From positions 1 through 64,000 of the forward strand of contig JAAWPV010000079.1 in NCBI GenBank assembly GCA_022800215.1: a stretch of DNA of 64,000 nucleotides, read 5' to 3'. This document shows, piece by piece, positions 8,601-23,600 of the stretch. Position 1 is the first letter of the stretch; the number at the start of each line of letters is the position of its first letter. The notes beneath the pieces were generated by a model. The model was not told the DNA's origin. It saw nothing but the letters and a program-made list of their open reading frames with translations, and ran no database searches. This DNA comes from Oscillospiraceae bacterium (lineage in GTDB: Bacteria > Bacillota > Clostridia > Oscillospirales > Oscillospiraceae). The position numbers and the translations under genes are program-made.

Positions 8601-11600
8601 TAATGGTCACAGTGAGCAGGGTCTTAAAGTCCGCATCGTGGCTATAATCGTAACCAAAGTCCAAAGCAGTCTTAACACCATCATACATGGGTCCATTGAA
8701 CATGCTGTACCTGGGCTCACAGGTGAGGGTCACGGTCTGCTCACCGGTCACGAAGCTGGGCATCAGCCACATGAGAGGATCATCATAATCCAACTCCACC
8801 ATGTAGTAAGCCCACATACCGTCGAAGCCAATCATGTCTGTGCTAGCTCCATCAGGTGCGTTGAGATCGACCCGCTTACCATCGTCAAAGTTCTTAGACT
8901 TCAGCTGGATCAGATCGCGCTCCTGATCAACGGGCTGGAAGGGAACCAAATCCTCCAACTGGACCTTGGGCGTGGGATTCTCACTCCGATACATCAGAAT
9001 CCGATAGACACCCTCGTGATGATTATTGTTGTAATCGTCGTAAGCAATCTTTACCTCAATTACAAAGTACTCAACATCATCATTCAACAGATCCTGACGG
9101 AAGAGAGCCTTGAAGTATCCGCTGTCCGAAGTCTTGCCGGCAGCATCCTTCAAATACCGGTCAGCATCGGTAAGTGCAGCACTCACATCCGCAATCGTCA
9201 GATTGTTGCCATCATCATCCACCATGAGACCATTGACATCATAGAACTCATTGAGGACAGTCATGGAGATTTGAGCGCCGGGGCGGGTGTAGCTGGTTCC
9301 GTTCCAACCGATACCGTACTGGAGATACTCGCCCCAGGCTTCCACACCGAATCCGGTTTCCTTCTTGTAGACCTCGCCCTCATAATTTCGGACCGGCGGG
9401 TCAAAGGTCTTGGGATTGGTAAAGTTGCCTTCCACCAGCTTCATATCGGTAAGGATCGGGCCATCTACGTAGTATACCAACAGATGATACTCATTCACCA
9501 ATTCGTAACCGCTCTCAGCATACCGGGTCACCCGGAAGGTGATTACGGTGCGATCCTCGGTAACATTGCCCTCATCATCGACGGGGAAGGACACTTTCAC
9601 AAAGCCCATCTGCTCGGTCAAGGTCTCACGGTTGCCCTGGCTGTCAAAGACCTCTAGGTGGTCACCCGGTGTCATGACCGAAGCCCGGACCCAGAAGCTC
9701 TCCGCCTTAGCGGTGGCAACATACTCAAACTTTCCGGGGTTAAAGGCAGTCAGGATATTGCCGTCATCCTGGATAGCAGGAGCAGACTCAGCCAAATAAA
9801 TACCAGCCTCGTACAGCAGCGGTCCATATACCGATTTACCCTCGCTGTCCACCACCTTGGCGCCCTTGAGGTATTCACCCTTTTCATCCAGTATGAAGCG
9901 CTGGTTCTCATCTTTTTCATACCGATACTCAGGTCTGTCATAATCAAAGGCATGGAGGACGAAGGTTTGCTGCAGGTTACCCTCCTCATCAAAGACCTTA
10001 ATATCAAATCGGTCTTCAAAGGTGTTCATAGGCAGACCGGTTCTCGTGTGATAGAGACCCTCACTGCTATAGAACTCGTACGTATCAGTGGCTGCATTGT
10101 AGATGAAGGCACCATTGGTTGCCGGGTAGTAGGCATAGGTACGGCGATAATGCTGCAGCCCTGCCTGTGCTGGGTCGTTGGGGTCAGCCTCAAGGTATTC
10201 ACCGCTGGCATTGCCCGCAATGTAGTCGCCATTGGCATCTTCCACAAATTCCACGACGCAGTCGAACCGCTGGCGGATGTCCTCATCCAATTCCACATAC
10301 TTCGCCACATAGGTCGCTCTGGTTTCACCGCCAGCAGTGACCACAACGCCCTTTCCATCCCATTCAGCCTTCCAGCCATTGATGGTAACCACACTGGTGG
10401 GTTCGCCGTCGGCATTGACATCAGTGATCACATCCAAGGTCATCTGAATCTCCCGGCTGCCGTTTACCCGCATCTCCACCGTGCTTTCTGTGCCATTACT
10501 CAAATCAGCACCGTAGTTCTGGCCATTGACACTCACTGTCACATCCCGCAGCCACTTGTTGTTGTAGCTGTCATCCTTGCTCAGGAAGGTAATGGAATAT
10601 TGCTGGGTGGCTTTGCTGGTGTCACTGGTGTCTTCCACAATGACGAATACCACCTGAGCCGTCTCCACACTGCCGTAGCTCACCGAAACATTAGCATTGC
10701 GGGACAAGCCTACTACCTGATCCTTCACATCATCAAAGTCAGTGCCCTCAGGCAGGTAGACATAGTAGTTCAGGATCCTGGAGTGGAAGCCTTCACGGTT
10801 GTTGTAGATCACATCCTCAGTCAGGATGGTTCCTTCCGCTGGGACCAGCGGCAAGTTACCGTTGCTGACAGGATCATACACCGACAGGCCATCCAGCACC
10901 GGAGTCGCATCAGCCTGGTTCTCCAGATCTAGGCTGGCACCTTCTCTGGGCAGACGAACGATTACCAGGGAATACATGTCCTGATAGTAGGAAATACCGT
11001 CAGGCCGTTCATCATGGACAAAGATGGAGTAGCTCGTACGACCCACAGGCAGGTTGGTTACATAGAGCCGGCCCACCGTCTGCTGAGGCACAGCGTTCTG
11101 GTTGCCCTTAGAGGCAATAATCTTCACACTGGAGATGCCCTCCTTGGCAAAGGCTGCCACCTCAAGCTCTGTCACATCCCAAGGCACCGTCACAAAGTAC
11201 TGCTTCTGGTTTGTCTGGAATGCAGGTGAGATAGTTCCTTCGCTCACAGTCAACTGCTCCAGACCCACAGGTTCATAATCCTTGGGCAGGCGGACGATAT
11301 TGATAACCACCTTATCCTTTGTCTGCGTGGGATTGCCGTTAGCGTCCATACCGAAGGCTTCGATCTCCACTACATTCTCCATACCCTCACTAAGGCCAAT
11401 GTACATGGGATCCTTCGCGCCAGTAGGCAGATTGCCAAGGCAACCGTCATAGTAATCGCCAGAATAACTGCCGGAGAGGTCCGCTGCGTCAGGCCGGTTG
11501 CTTATATCCACCGCCACGCCGTTGATCCGCAGGACGGAGGCGTTCTTTGCCATAGCGCTGACATCGATCTCCTCTACCTCATTCCTGACCACTACATAGT

Positions 11601-14600
11601 AGAACCGGTCACTGTCATTAAAGACAGCGGGAGTCATGGTCAGAGTCTCCTTCTCAACACTGCCATTATCCAGGTGCACCATGCCGGTCAAGCCAGCGTA
11701 GGTGATTTGCGGCAACGGCCGCTGATCATCCACAGTCTCAGGTCCAAGACGGTTGATGACAATGGTGTAGAACTTGGTCTTGCCGTAACCCAGACTGGAT
11801 TGATTCTGGATCTCCACCTTAACTACGTTGTCACCCACCACCAGGTTCTTCACCTCGCGGGTCTTATCAGCCATCAAGTTCCGGTTATTGACCGTCACTA
11901 GATGGTCACCCTGCTCGATGACCACGTTGTTGGCATCCCGGATAATATAGCCGGCATCCACAAACACGTTCACACTAGTCGTAGTGTAAGGCACCTGTAC
12001 GTAATAGTAATTGAAGTCGGTGTTGAAGCCAGGCATCATGTCATAGACCGCACCGTTCAGGTCCCGCACCTCCAAGACCGTACCATCGCGTACGTCCGTG
12101 TTGGCGCCCTCATCAGTGGCATCCACATGAACAGTCAGCAGGTACTCCTTGGTGGTAACCTTTCCTGTCCGGTTGCCGTCCTCATCCTCCTGATACACTC
12201 TGGAGATGAACAGCACTTCCAGCGTCCTGTTAGAGGTCAGGCTATTAAGCAGATAGGACTCGTCGCTATGCTGGATGACCCGGTTCAGTTCTGTTCCGTT
12301 CTCAGTCACTACGATCTCGATTTCACCACGTTCAGCCTCCTCCGGCCGCTGAGTGGGCGTCAGGAGCAGATCCGGTCCGTAGGTCATCAAAGTTGCGTAG
12401 TCAATGTTCAGGAAGTAGTTGACCCGATCACAGTTCCACACCGGCGTCAGGTTACCCACCGTGATGGGCTGGCCGTCAGCGGTAGACATGACATGGTCCA
12501 TAGTAATAATGTCTGCCGTGTCATTGTCATAACCGCGGTTCAGCCCAATCAGGTAAACGGTACGGTAGCTATACTCGAAGCCGTCGTCATACCGCTTGGC
12601 GGTAACGGTGACAGTTACCAGATTCTCACCCTGAATGACCTGGATCAAATCAGCATTATCACCGCTGGAAATCTCGGCTCCGTTGACCTCGTATAGATCC
12701 CGTCCACCGATGGTACGCACCCGGATCTTCTCGGTGTGATAGCTGTCAGCGGCACTGGCGATAAAGCTTACCGCCTCCTCCGCAGAGGGCACCGACACAA
12801 AGTAGGAGTTCACATCACCCTGGAACATAGGCACCATGGGATAACTGAAGCCCAAGTCGTCCAGCTTACTGCTGACGCTGCCCACCGTGCTGGTAGAAGA
12901 CTGGAGTTCCTCACCGGTCACATCCCGGTAGATAGACAGGGAGGCATATCTCCACTGGACCGCTTTGCCGGCACTGTCGGTACCCACAGTTCCCAACACA
13001 TACCAGTGATAGTCATCATTGGTCAGGGTCAGGTGGATACCGGTCTGCATTTGAGACAGGAAAATCTCAGTGGGTGCAGCCACAAAGCCATTGGCATCCA
13101 AGTTATTCAGCTCATAGAGGTAGTACCGGTAATTGCTGCCGGTATACTCAGGCTCCATCCGCAGCGTTACATCAGTAGTCGAACCACTCACGATAGCATA
13201 GAAGTTATCGTCAGTTTTGTGTTCACTGACCGTGCGGATCACTTGTTCACCGTTCAACGTCAGATCAGACAACACTGGTGCCTCAAAAATCTCCTCCGCA
13301 AATCCCATAAAGGGTTCTGCACTGCAACGGATATAAATGTTGTACGTAGTAGAGAAGTAGCTGTTGAGACCGCCATCTCTGAAGTAAACGTTGATGGCCA
13401 CCCGGTAAATGGCGTTACTGTCAGTCATCTTATCCATGGGCAGGTTGATGGCAAAGTTGCTCACCTGCTGCACAGGACCGGCGATGATGGTGGAATCGCT
13501 GTAAATGGTGTAGGTCAACTCATAACCGGTCCAGTTGGCATTACCTGTATCTTCCACAGGATACGTGACAGGAATCAGAGTAATATCTCTGGTCTGACCG
13601 GCATCCACAGACAGGTAGTAATTCGTCTGCTCAGGGTCAAACACAGGCGAGAAATCACGCCACTGTTCCGTAGCCTTGGTGTGATCCAGGATCAACTGAA
13701 TATCCTTCAAGCGCGAAGTCTTATTGGCAGGATGGTTGTTGATATACACCTCATAGTACCGTTTCGTGATACCGTCTGCTGCAACCACTTCAATCTTCAG
13801 GCAGTTCTCATTGCCCAGCAGCAGGCCCACATCATTCAAAGCTCCACCATTGGGGAAGTTATTGATCTGCCGCACCAGACCATCCTGAAGGTCAGGCAGA
13901 GTGATGTTGATGGTAGCACCCTCCACTGCGCTGATTTTCGGGAAGTTGATCTTGTTGCTGCCATCCGTCACTTCCACATGATAGGTGGTGACCTTCGGAC
14001 CATTGGGATCCACCACAAAGTTGGGGTTCAGAGTCAGCGGCTTATTATTGCCGTCTGCCGTCTCCGCCTCCAGTTCAGTCAGATAAGCATCCGAGCTGAG
14101 CAGGTAAATGTGAAGCTTGAAGTCCTCAGGCGGAATGAAGTTGGTCTGACCATCGTAGAAGACCCGAATGTTAAACTCGGTGTACTCGGCATGGGTATCC
14201 AACTGCAAAGACACTCTACTGGAGAATTCCTGGGCGCTGTCGCTGTTTCTACCCACCGGCTGGAGGTTGTCGAAGATAACCTTCTGGTCGGCGGCATAGG
14301 CTTCATATTGCTCAGGCACCAAGGTCTGCGCCATGAGCCACACCCGGAAAGAATCCACCGGCAGCTTCACCACAAAAGCACCCACACCGTCGTTCTCCTT
14401 CCACGCCTCATCGGGATCGTAGACAGCGCGGTAAACAGTACTATTGGAGTCAAACTTGTTCTCATTGGGGTTCACCAAGATGTTCAGCATATCCCGGTTA
14501 CTGGTATTGAGCATCAAGTCGAAGTACTGGCAGAGTTCTCGTGTGGTATCTACCGTGTAACCATGCTCAGTGATGGTGGTCACTTGGATAAACTGCTCCA

Positions 14601-17600
14601 CAAGGCGGTCTTCCTTGGTAGAGATTCCGCCCTCTTCGCCTTCCCAAAGATCCACGGTCTGGTATCTCCGGGTGATCTCCTCCATACGGAGTCCATCCTC
14701 ACTCACACGTACCTCGTGCTCAATGTAGCCGTCGGTTAACTCCTCCCGCTCCAGAGGAATGGCAATGAAATCAGGTGCATCCGTCTCATAGGTAGCATGG
14801 TCTGTGTAAGTACCCTTGGTCTGAATCACACCGTGGGTCACCTGAGTTACCTCATCGCCCTCGTTCAGCGGTGTGGGCAGCGGATCCAAGGTCCAAGTGT
14901 TGTCGGCCTGATAGAAGGTATCATAGTTGAACAGCGTGGAGCTGCCACTAACATAACTGGCTGTCCGCGTCCAGACCGAATCATCTCCAAAGATGCCGGG
15001 GATGCCGCCTCTGTAGTTACCATTCTTGTCCTTCTTGTACATGACGATAGTAGCCTTCACGTTGGCCTGATCAGTGGGCTGAACATTGATGGTCGGCCGT
15101 GCGTTCTTATCCGGTGTACTACTTCCCATCACGAAAGAGCTGTAGCTTTCTCCGCCAGGCGCCTTGCTCATATCTGTGAACATGGCGTTACTGACAGGCG
15201 GCAGCCGGTTCTCATTGGCGATGGTCACATACTCCAGACTCAGATCCGGACTCTCATGCTTAATGTAAACATAGTACTCTCTCAGGTAACCCGTCTCAGA
15301 TCTGACAATGATACCATACTTAGTCATGGAGTTGGTCAGGCTGGTGTTAGCACTGGCATAGAGCCGGGCAGTTGCCAAACTCATGGCTGTGTTATTCACA
15401 TACTGGACCACAGTGACCATCGTGGTAGCACCCTCGTGTCTGTGGCGGGCCTGGCCGAAGATCTCAGCCTCACTGACTGCGTAACTGATGGTGTAATCCT
15501 TCACCTCGTGAACCACGCCATTGGCATCGGTTTCCGTATACTCCCGATCAGGCGTATGCCCTATCACGCCCCACTTATCCAGATAGTTGTCATCGGATAG
15601 TTCATGATACTTCACGTAATAGATCTCATCGTACTTGTTCTCGGTGGTTTGGATACCACTTTGAGGATCGTAACCCACAAGTTCGGGGAACTCTACATGC
15701 ATGGTCACGGGAATGTTGAAGGTCTGTTCCTCCAGGGAGTCGGGATTCAGCCAACTCATATCCACATGGCCATAGTTGTAATCCGTCTCACCCATTACAT
15801 CCTCATAGGGCAGATCACTGATCTGAATTTGAACCACAAGGGCCTTCATCAGCTCGGCCACAACAGCATCCACGTCAAGGACATTGGAGTTGTCGGCATT
15901 GTATGCCTCCACAGTACCTCTATAATACTGCTCCATCTCCTGAATGAACCTGTCATAGCTGTCCTTTGCCTTGGCTTGGAGGGTGATGGAATCCAGGTTG
16001 GCAACATAGTCGCCTCTGGGGATAGTGTACTCATGCTCACTGGGGATATATGTCTTGTCGAAGGGCAGCCAGTCATTCATATCCAGACTGTCACCCTCGA
16101 AGGCCTTCAAATCGTCCATCTGCAGAGACACATCCACCAAATGGATGATCACCTTATAGGTACGCCGCTCCTCACCAGTATCCACCTCAATCATAAGGGT
16201 GTTGTTGGCATCCTCATCATTCAGGCTCATGATGTTGCGGGTCAACTCGCCCCGGATACCATCCACATTGGAAGTGTAGTAGCTGCTGTCAGTGTCGCTG
16301 GTCTTAACGGGAGGCAACGTGCTGTAATCGTACTTGGTGTACTCGGTACGGCTTACCCGGATAATGGCGCCACTATCGGTGCTGCTGACCTCCAAGTCGG
16401 CACTGCGGTTTGCATTCAAAACCACCGCATGACCTGTCAACACACCGTCCCAAGGCAACTCGTTACCGTCCTCATCATACTCCACAATATGGTCCAGCGC
16501 CACAGTCTTGCCGTCCACCTTGATGTAGTTGATGAGTTTATCCACCGCGTTCTTCAGGATGATAGCCTTGTACGTTACTGTCTGTCCGTTGGCATACACC
16601 TCGATAGGCACCACAGTCTCATTGCCCACCAGAGCCACGTTGTCATTGATACATTTATCGTTCTGCTCGGTGAGATAATTCGGTCTGCCGCCGCCGGCGA
16701 TAGAAATACCGATACCGGCAGTGCCAACACCCAGTTCTGCCTTCTTTGCCAGAATATCGCTGAATGTAGCACCCATGATCACCGTAGGTGTACTGGCCGG
16801 GAACACATGCTCTTTATAAACCGTGCAGCGAGCGATAATAGCATCAAAGTTTTTATCCATCTCACTGAGCGTATAGAGCTTGGTTACCGACTCCTCGCCA
16901 AAGAGGCCAAGGCTCATGTAATAATAGTTGGTGTCACCCATGTTCCCCTTCAGATTTGCCCGTTCATCATCGGGCACCTTCTCCACATAGCGGAATTCGT
17001 CGCCAGTGCTCTTGTGGACCATTGCCATGGTCACGTTCTCCACTTCCACAATCAGGTCGCTGACACTGGTTTCAGAGTGGTGAATGATCAAGGAATAATC
17101 CAAAGTCTGAAGGATCTCGCCACTTTCTGTTACAGCAGTAACCCGGACCACCAACGGAATGTAAGTGATGCCGGCGGGAACCACTACCTGAGCAGTCAGA
17201 TAGTTTGCGGTACCCTTGCTCTTCAGATCCTGGCTGGAATTTTCTGTCCGGATGGGCTTTCCATTGCCATCCAGGAGCAGCGGATAGGTGTTATCGGTGG
17301 ACTCCAGATTATACTGGTAGGCCAGGAAGCTATTGCCCTCCTCGTCCAGCAGCTGCACCCGGGCACTTTCACCACGGGCCTGAATGTTCAAGGTAACGAT
17401 CTTATCGATGGCATTACCATTGGCATCCTGCACACTCTTGGTGTCGCCGCTGTAAACACCACCGATGGGCGGGACACGAACATCGTCCATCTTAATGTAC
17501 AGCAGGCCTACATCCACCATGGCGTTGATCAGACGGATGGTGTACTCAGAGTATGCACCGTTAGGAGCCTCCACCCGAACCTGAATATCCCTCTGACTGA

Positions 17601-20600
17601 CCTTATCCATCAGGATACGGCTGTCGCTGGGCGTCAGGTAAGTGTTTCCGGGCTCACCAGGGGCCACATAGTTCACGTAGTTGCCACTCTCATCCAGCAC
17701 CTTGACCACAGCATTGGAATCATTGGCCACCAAGTAAAGCCGAGTGTTGTTGGTGTTGATGGGCAGGTTCACTTCGTAGAAGCCACCACTTTCATCCTCA
17801 TAGATCAGCCGTCCCGTAACATCGTCACTGGGCAGAGAACTATCCACTGTCATATTCTCTCTGGCCTCAACGAGCTTCAGACGAGTATCCTGAGAAGCTC
17901 GAGTGACTGTCAGGTGATAGACCCGGCTGGCACTACGGTCAGCAGTGGTTACCCTGAAATAGAACTCTGCTGTAGCCTGAGTACCAATGGGATAGCCGAT
18001 GGTAGCGCTGCCAGTACCCGTTCCCAGAGACCTGGGCACATCAGGATCGGAGTTGAAAATCTCCACATAGCTGGTACTGACCTTGGCAAGACCAGTCAGG
18101 TCGAAGTTCAGGACACCATTGCTGATGGTGGCCTCCCGCTCGTAAATCCACTGGTCCTCCCCGTTCCAACTGGCCCAGTGACGTTCCTGACCCACAGCAG
18201 GCGGAGCTGCTGTCACAACGTCCTTCAGGTCATTCCGGTCTCTGGCCAGCTTGATCGTCAGATCCAGATCGGCCACATCCTCGGACCGGGTGAGCTTCAG
18301 AACTACCACACGGATCTGGGCAGGCAGGTGCCATGTCTCCTCCACACCGTCGCCGTTGGTATCCATGTGCACCTCATAGCCGTCCTCCGACCCCACAAGG
18401 ATGGGATAGAAGATGGTTTCGTTCATGCCCATGTACATATCCAACAGGTCGGGGTCGCTAATATCGTTGAAGAGTCGGAAGGAATCCAACGCTGTATGGA
18501 CATCCACATATTCGCCCTGATTCAGGAGCTGTGCAAAGATGTTGGCGGTAGTTATATGCTCGGTGATACCGGCCTCGTAAACGTCAACAGATGTGGAAAC
18601 CAGCAGGCTGCGGTGGGCAGGATCAGAATCGCCCACGAAGGACAGGTAGAGATTACCCTCCGCATCCTCAGTAATCTGAATGTTATCTCTGGTCAGATCG
18701 GTAAGGATGTCGCCCTTCAGGTGACCTTGAGCATCTCCGGCAAACAACGTACTGTCACTACCCAGCAGGTTCCGACTGGCGGTATCATCCGCCACCACCA
18801 GGCGCAGATTGCCCAAGCCGTCATCGGCAGTTTCCAGATGGAGCTTGTAGTCGTTGCTGCCGTCCCGAACCTGCGCAGCCAAGCTATCGTTGACAGTGAT
18901 GGTATCCACCCGCAAGCCGCTGGGCCGCTTCGTCAGGATCAGGTCATATACCAGAGCGTTATTATCGCCCAAAACGCTGCTGACCCGAACCTTGTATTCG
19001 GTGGAGTTGGCCTCAGGATCCACAGGCAAGGTCAAATAGCCCTCACCCTGGACATAGTCAAGAGGATCACTCTTGTCAATATCACCCCAAGGCGGATTGG
19101 CGGTATCAGTGACAAAACTGTTGCTGTCATAGATCGCCACCAGGTTGTCATCCGTATCATAAACCTGGATGATAGCCTTACTGACGTTGGTACGCAGACC
19201 CACATCCACCGTCTTGGAAGTAGACGCCACTTCCAGCTCCACCTTCCGGCTGTCAGTATCAATGGGTGCAGAACTCCAGTCGGTGGGGGTGTTGAGCCGG
19301 ACATCATCGCCTGCGATCCGGACTGCCTCCAGCGTACGATCGGTGGAGGCCGGGTTTAGCTTCAGGGTGTAGATCCGACCACCATCAATGGGTCTGGGAG
19401 ACTTAGTACCATCACCCTGGTTCAGAACATGGATGTACAAGTATTGCTCGTTGTTAGCAGACAGGTTATAAGTGTACTGCTTGAAGCCCTGAGTGTACTC
19501 CTGGAACTGAGTGCGCACATTATTGATGGCAATGTAGGAGGTAGGCTCCTCGCTGAATACGCTGATTTGGATACTCTTGGTATCACCGCTGATCGTGGCC
19601 TCAAACATATCGGGCACGATGTTACCATTATCATCCACCATCGGGTTCCAGGCAGTTACTTCCACATTGGCGGGATAATCACTATAGGATGCGCCACGGT
19701 CATAGACCCAAATCGCATACTGGTCATCAAGCTTAGCCCCATCCTCCCTGGGCTTCAGGTCCAGAGGTGCATCGGTCTCCGTATCCAGACGGCCAACCAA
19801 AGCCTCACCCTCATCGGCGTTGTAGATCTCCACTACTGCATAGGTCACGCTACCATCGGCAGCAGTAACTTCGCAGTAAGTGCGAACACAAGCCTTACCC
19901 CGAGCCTCTGTATCCTGGATATCCCGCAGCAGTTGCAGCGTAGACTGCAGGTTCAGGTAGTTGGCGGTGTGACGCCGGTCAAGCATCGGGAACATGGGAT
20001 TGTAGAAGCCTGTAGCGGAGTTCGTACTGCCAATGGCATACATCCGCGCCAAAGCGGGAGAAGTCTTATCTACTGCGGTGACAGTAAAGTTTACGCTACC
20101 GCCGGTGGCCAGAATCTGATTGTCGCTCAGGTAGGCCTTGTAAACAATCCGCTCGCCCTCATTAAAGCGAGGATCATCCACAACACTGTTCAGCGTCACC
20201 TTAGCAGCAATAGCATCCGCCTCGGCAGTGGCTTCACTGACAGACTTTCCGTCGACCTCTGTAGCCTTCTTGTACACCGCATCCCAAACGACCTTGGCCT
20301 GAGCATCGTAGCGTTCCTTGGCCTGGTCAGCATCCAAAGTCATGTAAACATCGGTGTCCACATACTGCGGCACCGCATACAGCGGGATGGCCGTGTACTG
20401 GATGGACTCAATGCCGCTGTCGTTGGACGCCACAGTAACATTGATGGTGTAGTTTACGCTCACCCGACGGCTTTCCGAGGTCACCGTCAGCTGTACCGTA
20501 GCCGTATTGCCAGTCAAGGTGACAGGGATGGTGATGGGTTTTCCGGCAGCTCCGCCAATGCGGGTCCAGCCTTCATACTCAACAGGATCACCGTTTCCAT

Positions 20601-23600
20601 CCACCACACCAGCGATGGTAATGTATTCCTTCCGATCACCGGCAATATTCTTCTCGGTCAGCAGATCCACGCCACTGAGCCAAGTCTGGCCGTCGCTGCC
20701 CGTAGTCAGGTAGCTCTTGCTCACAGTCACGTTGTATACGTTGGCATTGTTGTCATCCGCCGTCAACGCCTTCATGCCGATTCTGGAATCCACATCATCC
20801 AACTTGGCGCTGTCACTCTTCTGGTACACCGTAATGATATACGTCTCAGTCCGGCCGGACTCTGCCACTGCGGTAACTGTGATGGTGGTGTACGGGTTCA
20901 GAACCGTGCGGTCCATACCACTCAAATCGAAGTGATATTCCCCACCCTGGGTCAGCCGATTAATTTCCGCTGCTGCAGTAGCCGCAGTGTTGAACTCCTT
21001 CTTGTGGACGCCGGACTCACCATAGAACTGGATGTCGCTGGCAGTCTCCACCGTCAGGCTGGCCAGGTTACCCAAGCCAAGCTGCCGGATGGTCAGGAAG
21101 AAGTCATTGGTTGCGGGATCCTGAATGGTGTAACTCAGGTTATGAACATTGTCTGGAGCAGGCGGCGTGACGGTCACTTCCGTCAGCTTATCCGCACTGG
21201 TAAGGCCGGTCTTCTCATTGCCCCAGAACTCCAACTGCGCAGCAGTGTCGTTCCTGCGGATAACCAGCAGCTTTTCACTGGCACTCGCCACAGGCTCGTC
21301 GACATTGTTGTTGTATGCTACTTCAGCCAGGATCATGGTAGTGCTGTCTGCCTTATCGGAGATATCTACCTCAGACGCGGCGAAGAGATCCGCTGCCTGG
21401 CTGGGATCAATCCAATCTGTCCAGACCAAGCCCGCAATGGTTCCGGGCAAGGTCACAGAACTGTCGCCAGCGGCCACAGCATCCAGATAGGTCCGATACG
21501 CAGTGATTTCATTGACATCGTAGTCTACCCAAGTACTGTAAGGATAGCTGCTGTTGAAGTTGGACACAGCGCCGTCATACAACTTGCGGAGGTAGGCATA
21601 CAGTTCGTTCAGCGTCTCAGCCTCGGCCGAGGTGGGATCGGTGATGCCCAGAGTGGTAAAGTCGGGCTTTACAGGCATCTTCAGGTAGCCGTACCGGACC
21701 ACCACACTACCGTCAGCCGTGACAGGCTTCACAGCCACAGCCTCAAAGTCAGCGGGCAACGGCTGGATGTGGGTGGTATAGTTGCCCAGCTCATCCGGAC
21801 CGGTAAATAGCTCCTGCGTATAGGTGTTGCTGTCGTCGCCAATGCGGGCCTCCCGCTCCTCCAAAGACATATCCATGGTCCGGATATAGACCTCGTAGGT
21901 GGCGGTGGCGCCCTTGTCGGGCTCCGCGATAGCATGGCTGCTGGTCACTTTCACCGGGATGGCGGTGTCAGGATCCACGGTCACGTTGGTGATCGTCTCT
22001 CTGTGGACGCCGTAGGTACCGTTGTTCTCCACGTCCACCCGGGCAGCGGGGGACTTGGACATGGCCATCAGGCTCTCCAGAGTATCCACTCCTTCGGGCA
22101 CATATGCCACGTAGGCACCGTTGCTGCCAGCGGTGGGATCCCAGTAAGCCTTCACGATATACTTCGTGGCACCAACTTGGTAGGTAGCTTCCACATAGTC
22201 CAGCTCCACGTCGTCGTCCCAAGCCCAGAACTGGATGTACTCAGCATTATAACGGCGATCACTGTTTGCGCTCTCCTGACCACGCAGGAACACCTTGACG
22301 AACTGAGTCCCGGCGGGAACAGTCTTGGTAACGCTTTCCATCGGCGGGATGCGGTCCGACATAGCGGCATCCGGATCATTCCAGGGGCTGTCATCCGCCC
22401 AAGCTACTGTAGTCCCCTGATAGGTAAGAGTCCTCAGGTTGTGGGGGGTATTAAAGCCAGCGGGATCCACAAAGGCCACAAACACCTTATCATTACCGGC
22501 AACATCGACCCCGTCAGCAATGGTCTGCTCCACATCCAGGTACTTCACATAGTCCACCTGCACCGGTGCGACACCGGGATCCAGAGTCACCTCGGTCAGA
22601 TGCTTGATTGCCCGAGTCACAGGCACTTCGGTGATCTCGATGGAGACTCCGTCACTGGCCAAGACGGCGATCTCCAAGACGATGGATTCCAACCGTTCGC
22701 CACTGTTGGAATCAACGGGGAACTGGAACGTCTTTACAGTGGTGCGGCTCGCGCCAGCGAAGTCAGCGGCCGTCAGAGCAGCCTGACCATTCTCCTGGAT
22801 CCGGACCAGCGCCTTGGCATCATTGCTGGCAGCAACCACGCGGACCTGGAAGACATCAATATCCTCAATGACTTCCTTGGTCGTGGGCGGCTGGAGCACA
22901 CCATTCTGATAGATCCACTTATCCACTTGTCCCAGCTTGGTGATCTCATCAGACATATACTCCATATAGCTCAGCACAGCACTCTGTACGCCAACATCAG
23001 AGTCAGCCTTGGACAGCTCCAGCCAGGAGATGCGTGTAAACTCATTGACATCAATGCCAGGCAGCTTGCTGGGATCCGCAGTGGCAATGATCTTCACCAT
23101 ACTCACCCGGCCAGAAGCCAGAGTGATGGCCCAGTTCACATTGTCACTGGTCGTGAGCAGGTTATTCGCCGCATCATAGAGTGCAAGGACCACATTGCTC
23201 ATCTTGGCCTTGGCAGTAATGATAGCGTCGATAGCCTTCTGGAAGGTAGCATCGTCATTGTCCACCAAAGCATGATAAATAGTCTCGCCCTGAGCATTGG
23301 TAGTCGGACTGTTGTGCAGGGCATCTGTCGTCTTTCCATTGCTGGTTACATCCAGCTGTGCCAGATCCAGATTTACCAGCTTCACTGTCAGACGGTACAC
23401 CTTGGCAATAGCCTCGTTTCCGTTAGAGGGCAACACATAAGCGTAAACCAGCTCATTATTGTGCAAGCCGGTATTTTCCAGCGTGGCTCTGCCCTGACTC
23501 AGGATACTGGGAATGCTGCTGGTATCCGTCTTATCAATGAACTTGTTGGGCGGCGTAGCCAAACCAATGAAGGAGGCCCCATCCATGGTGATAAAGGTCA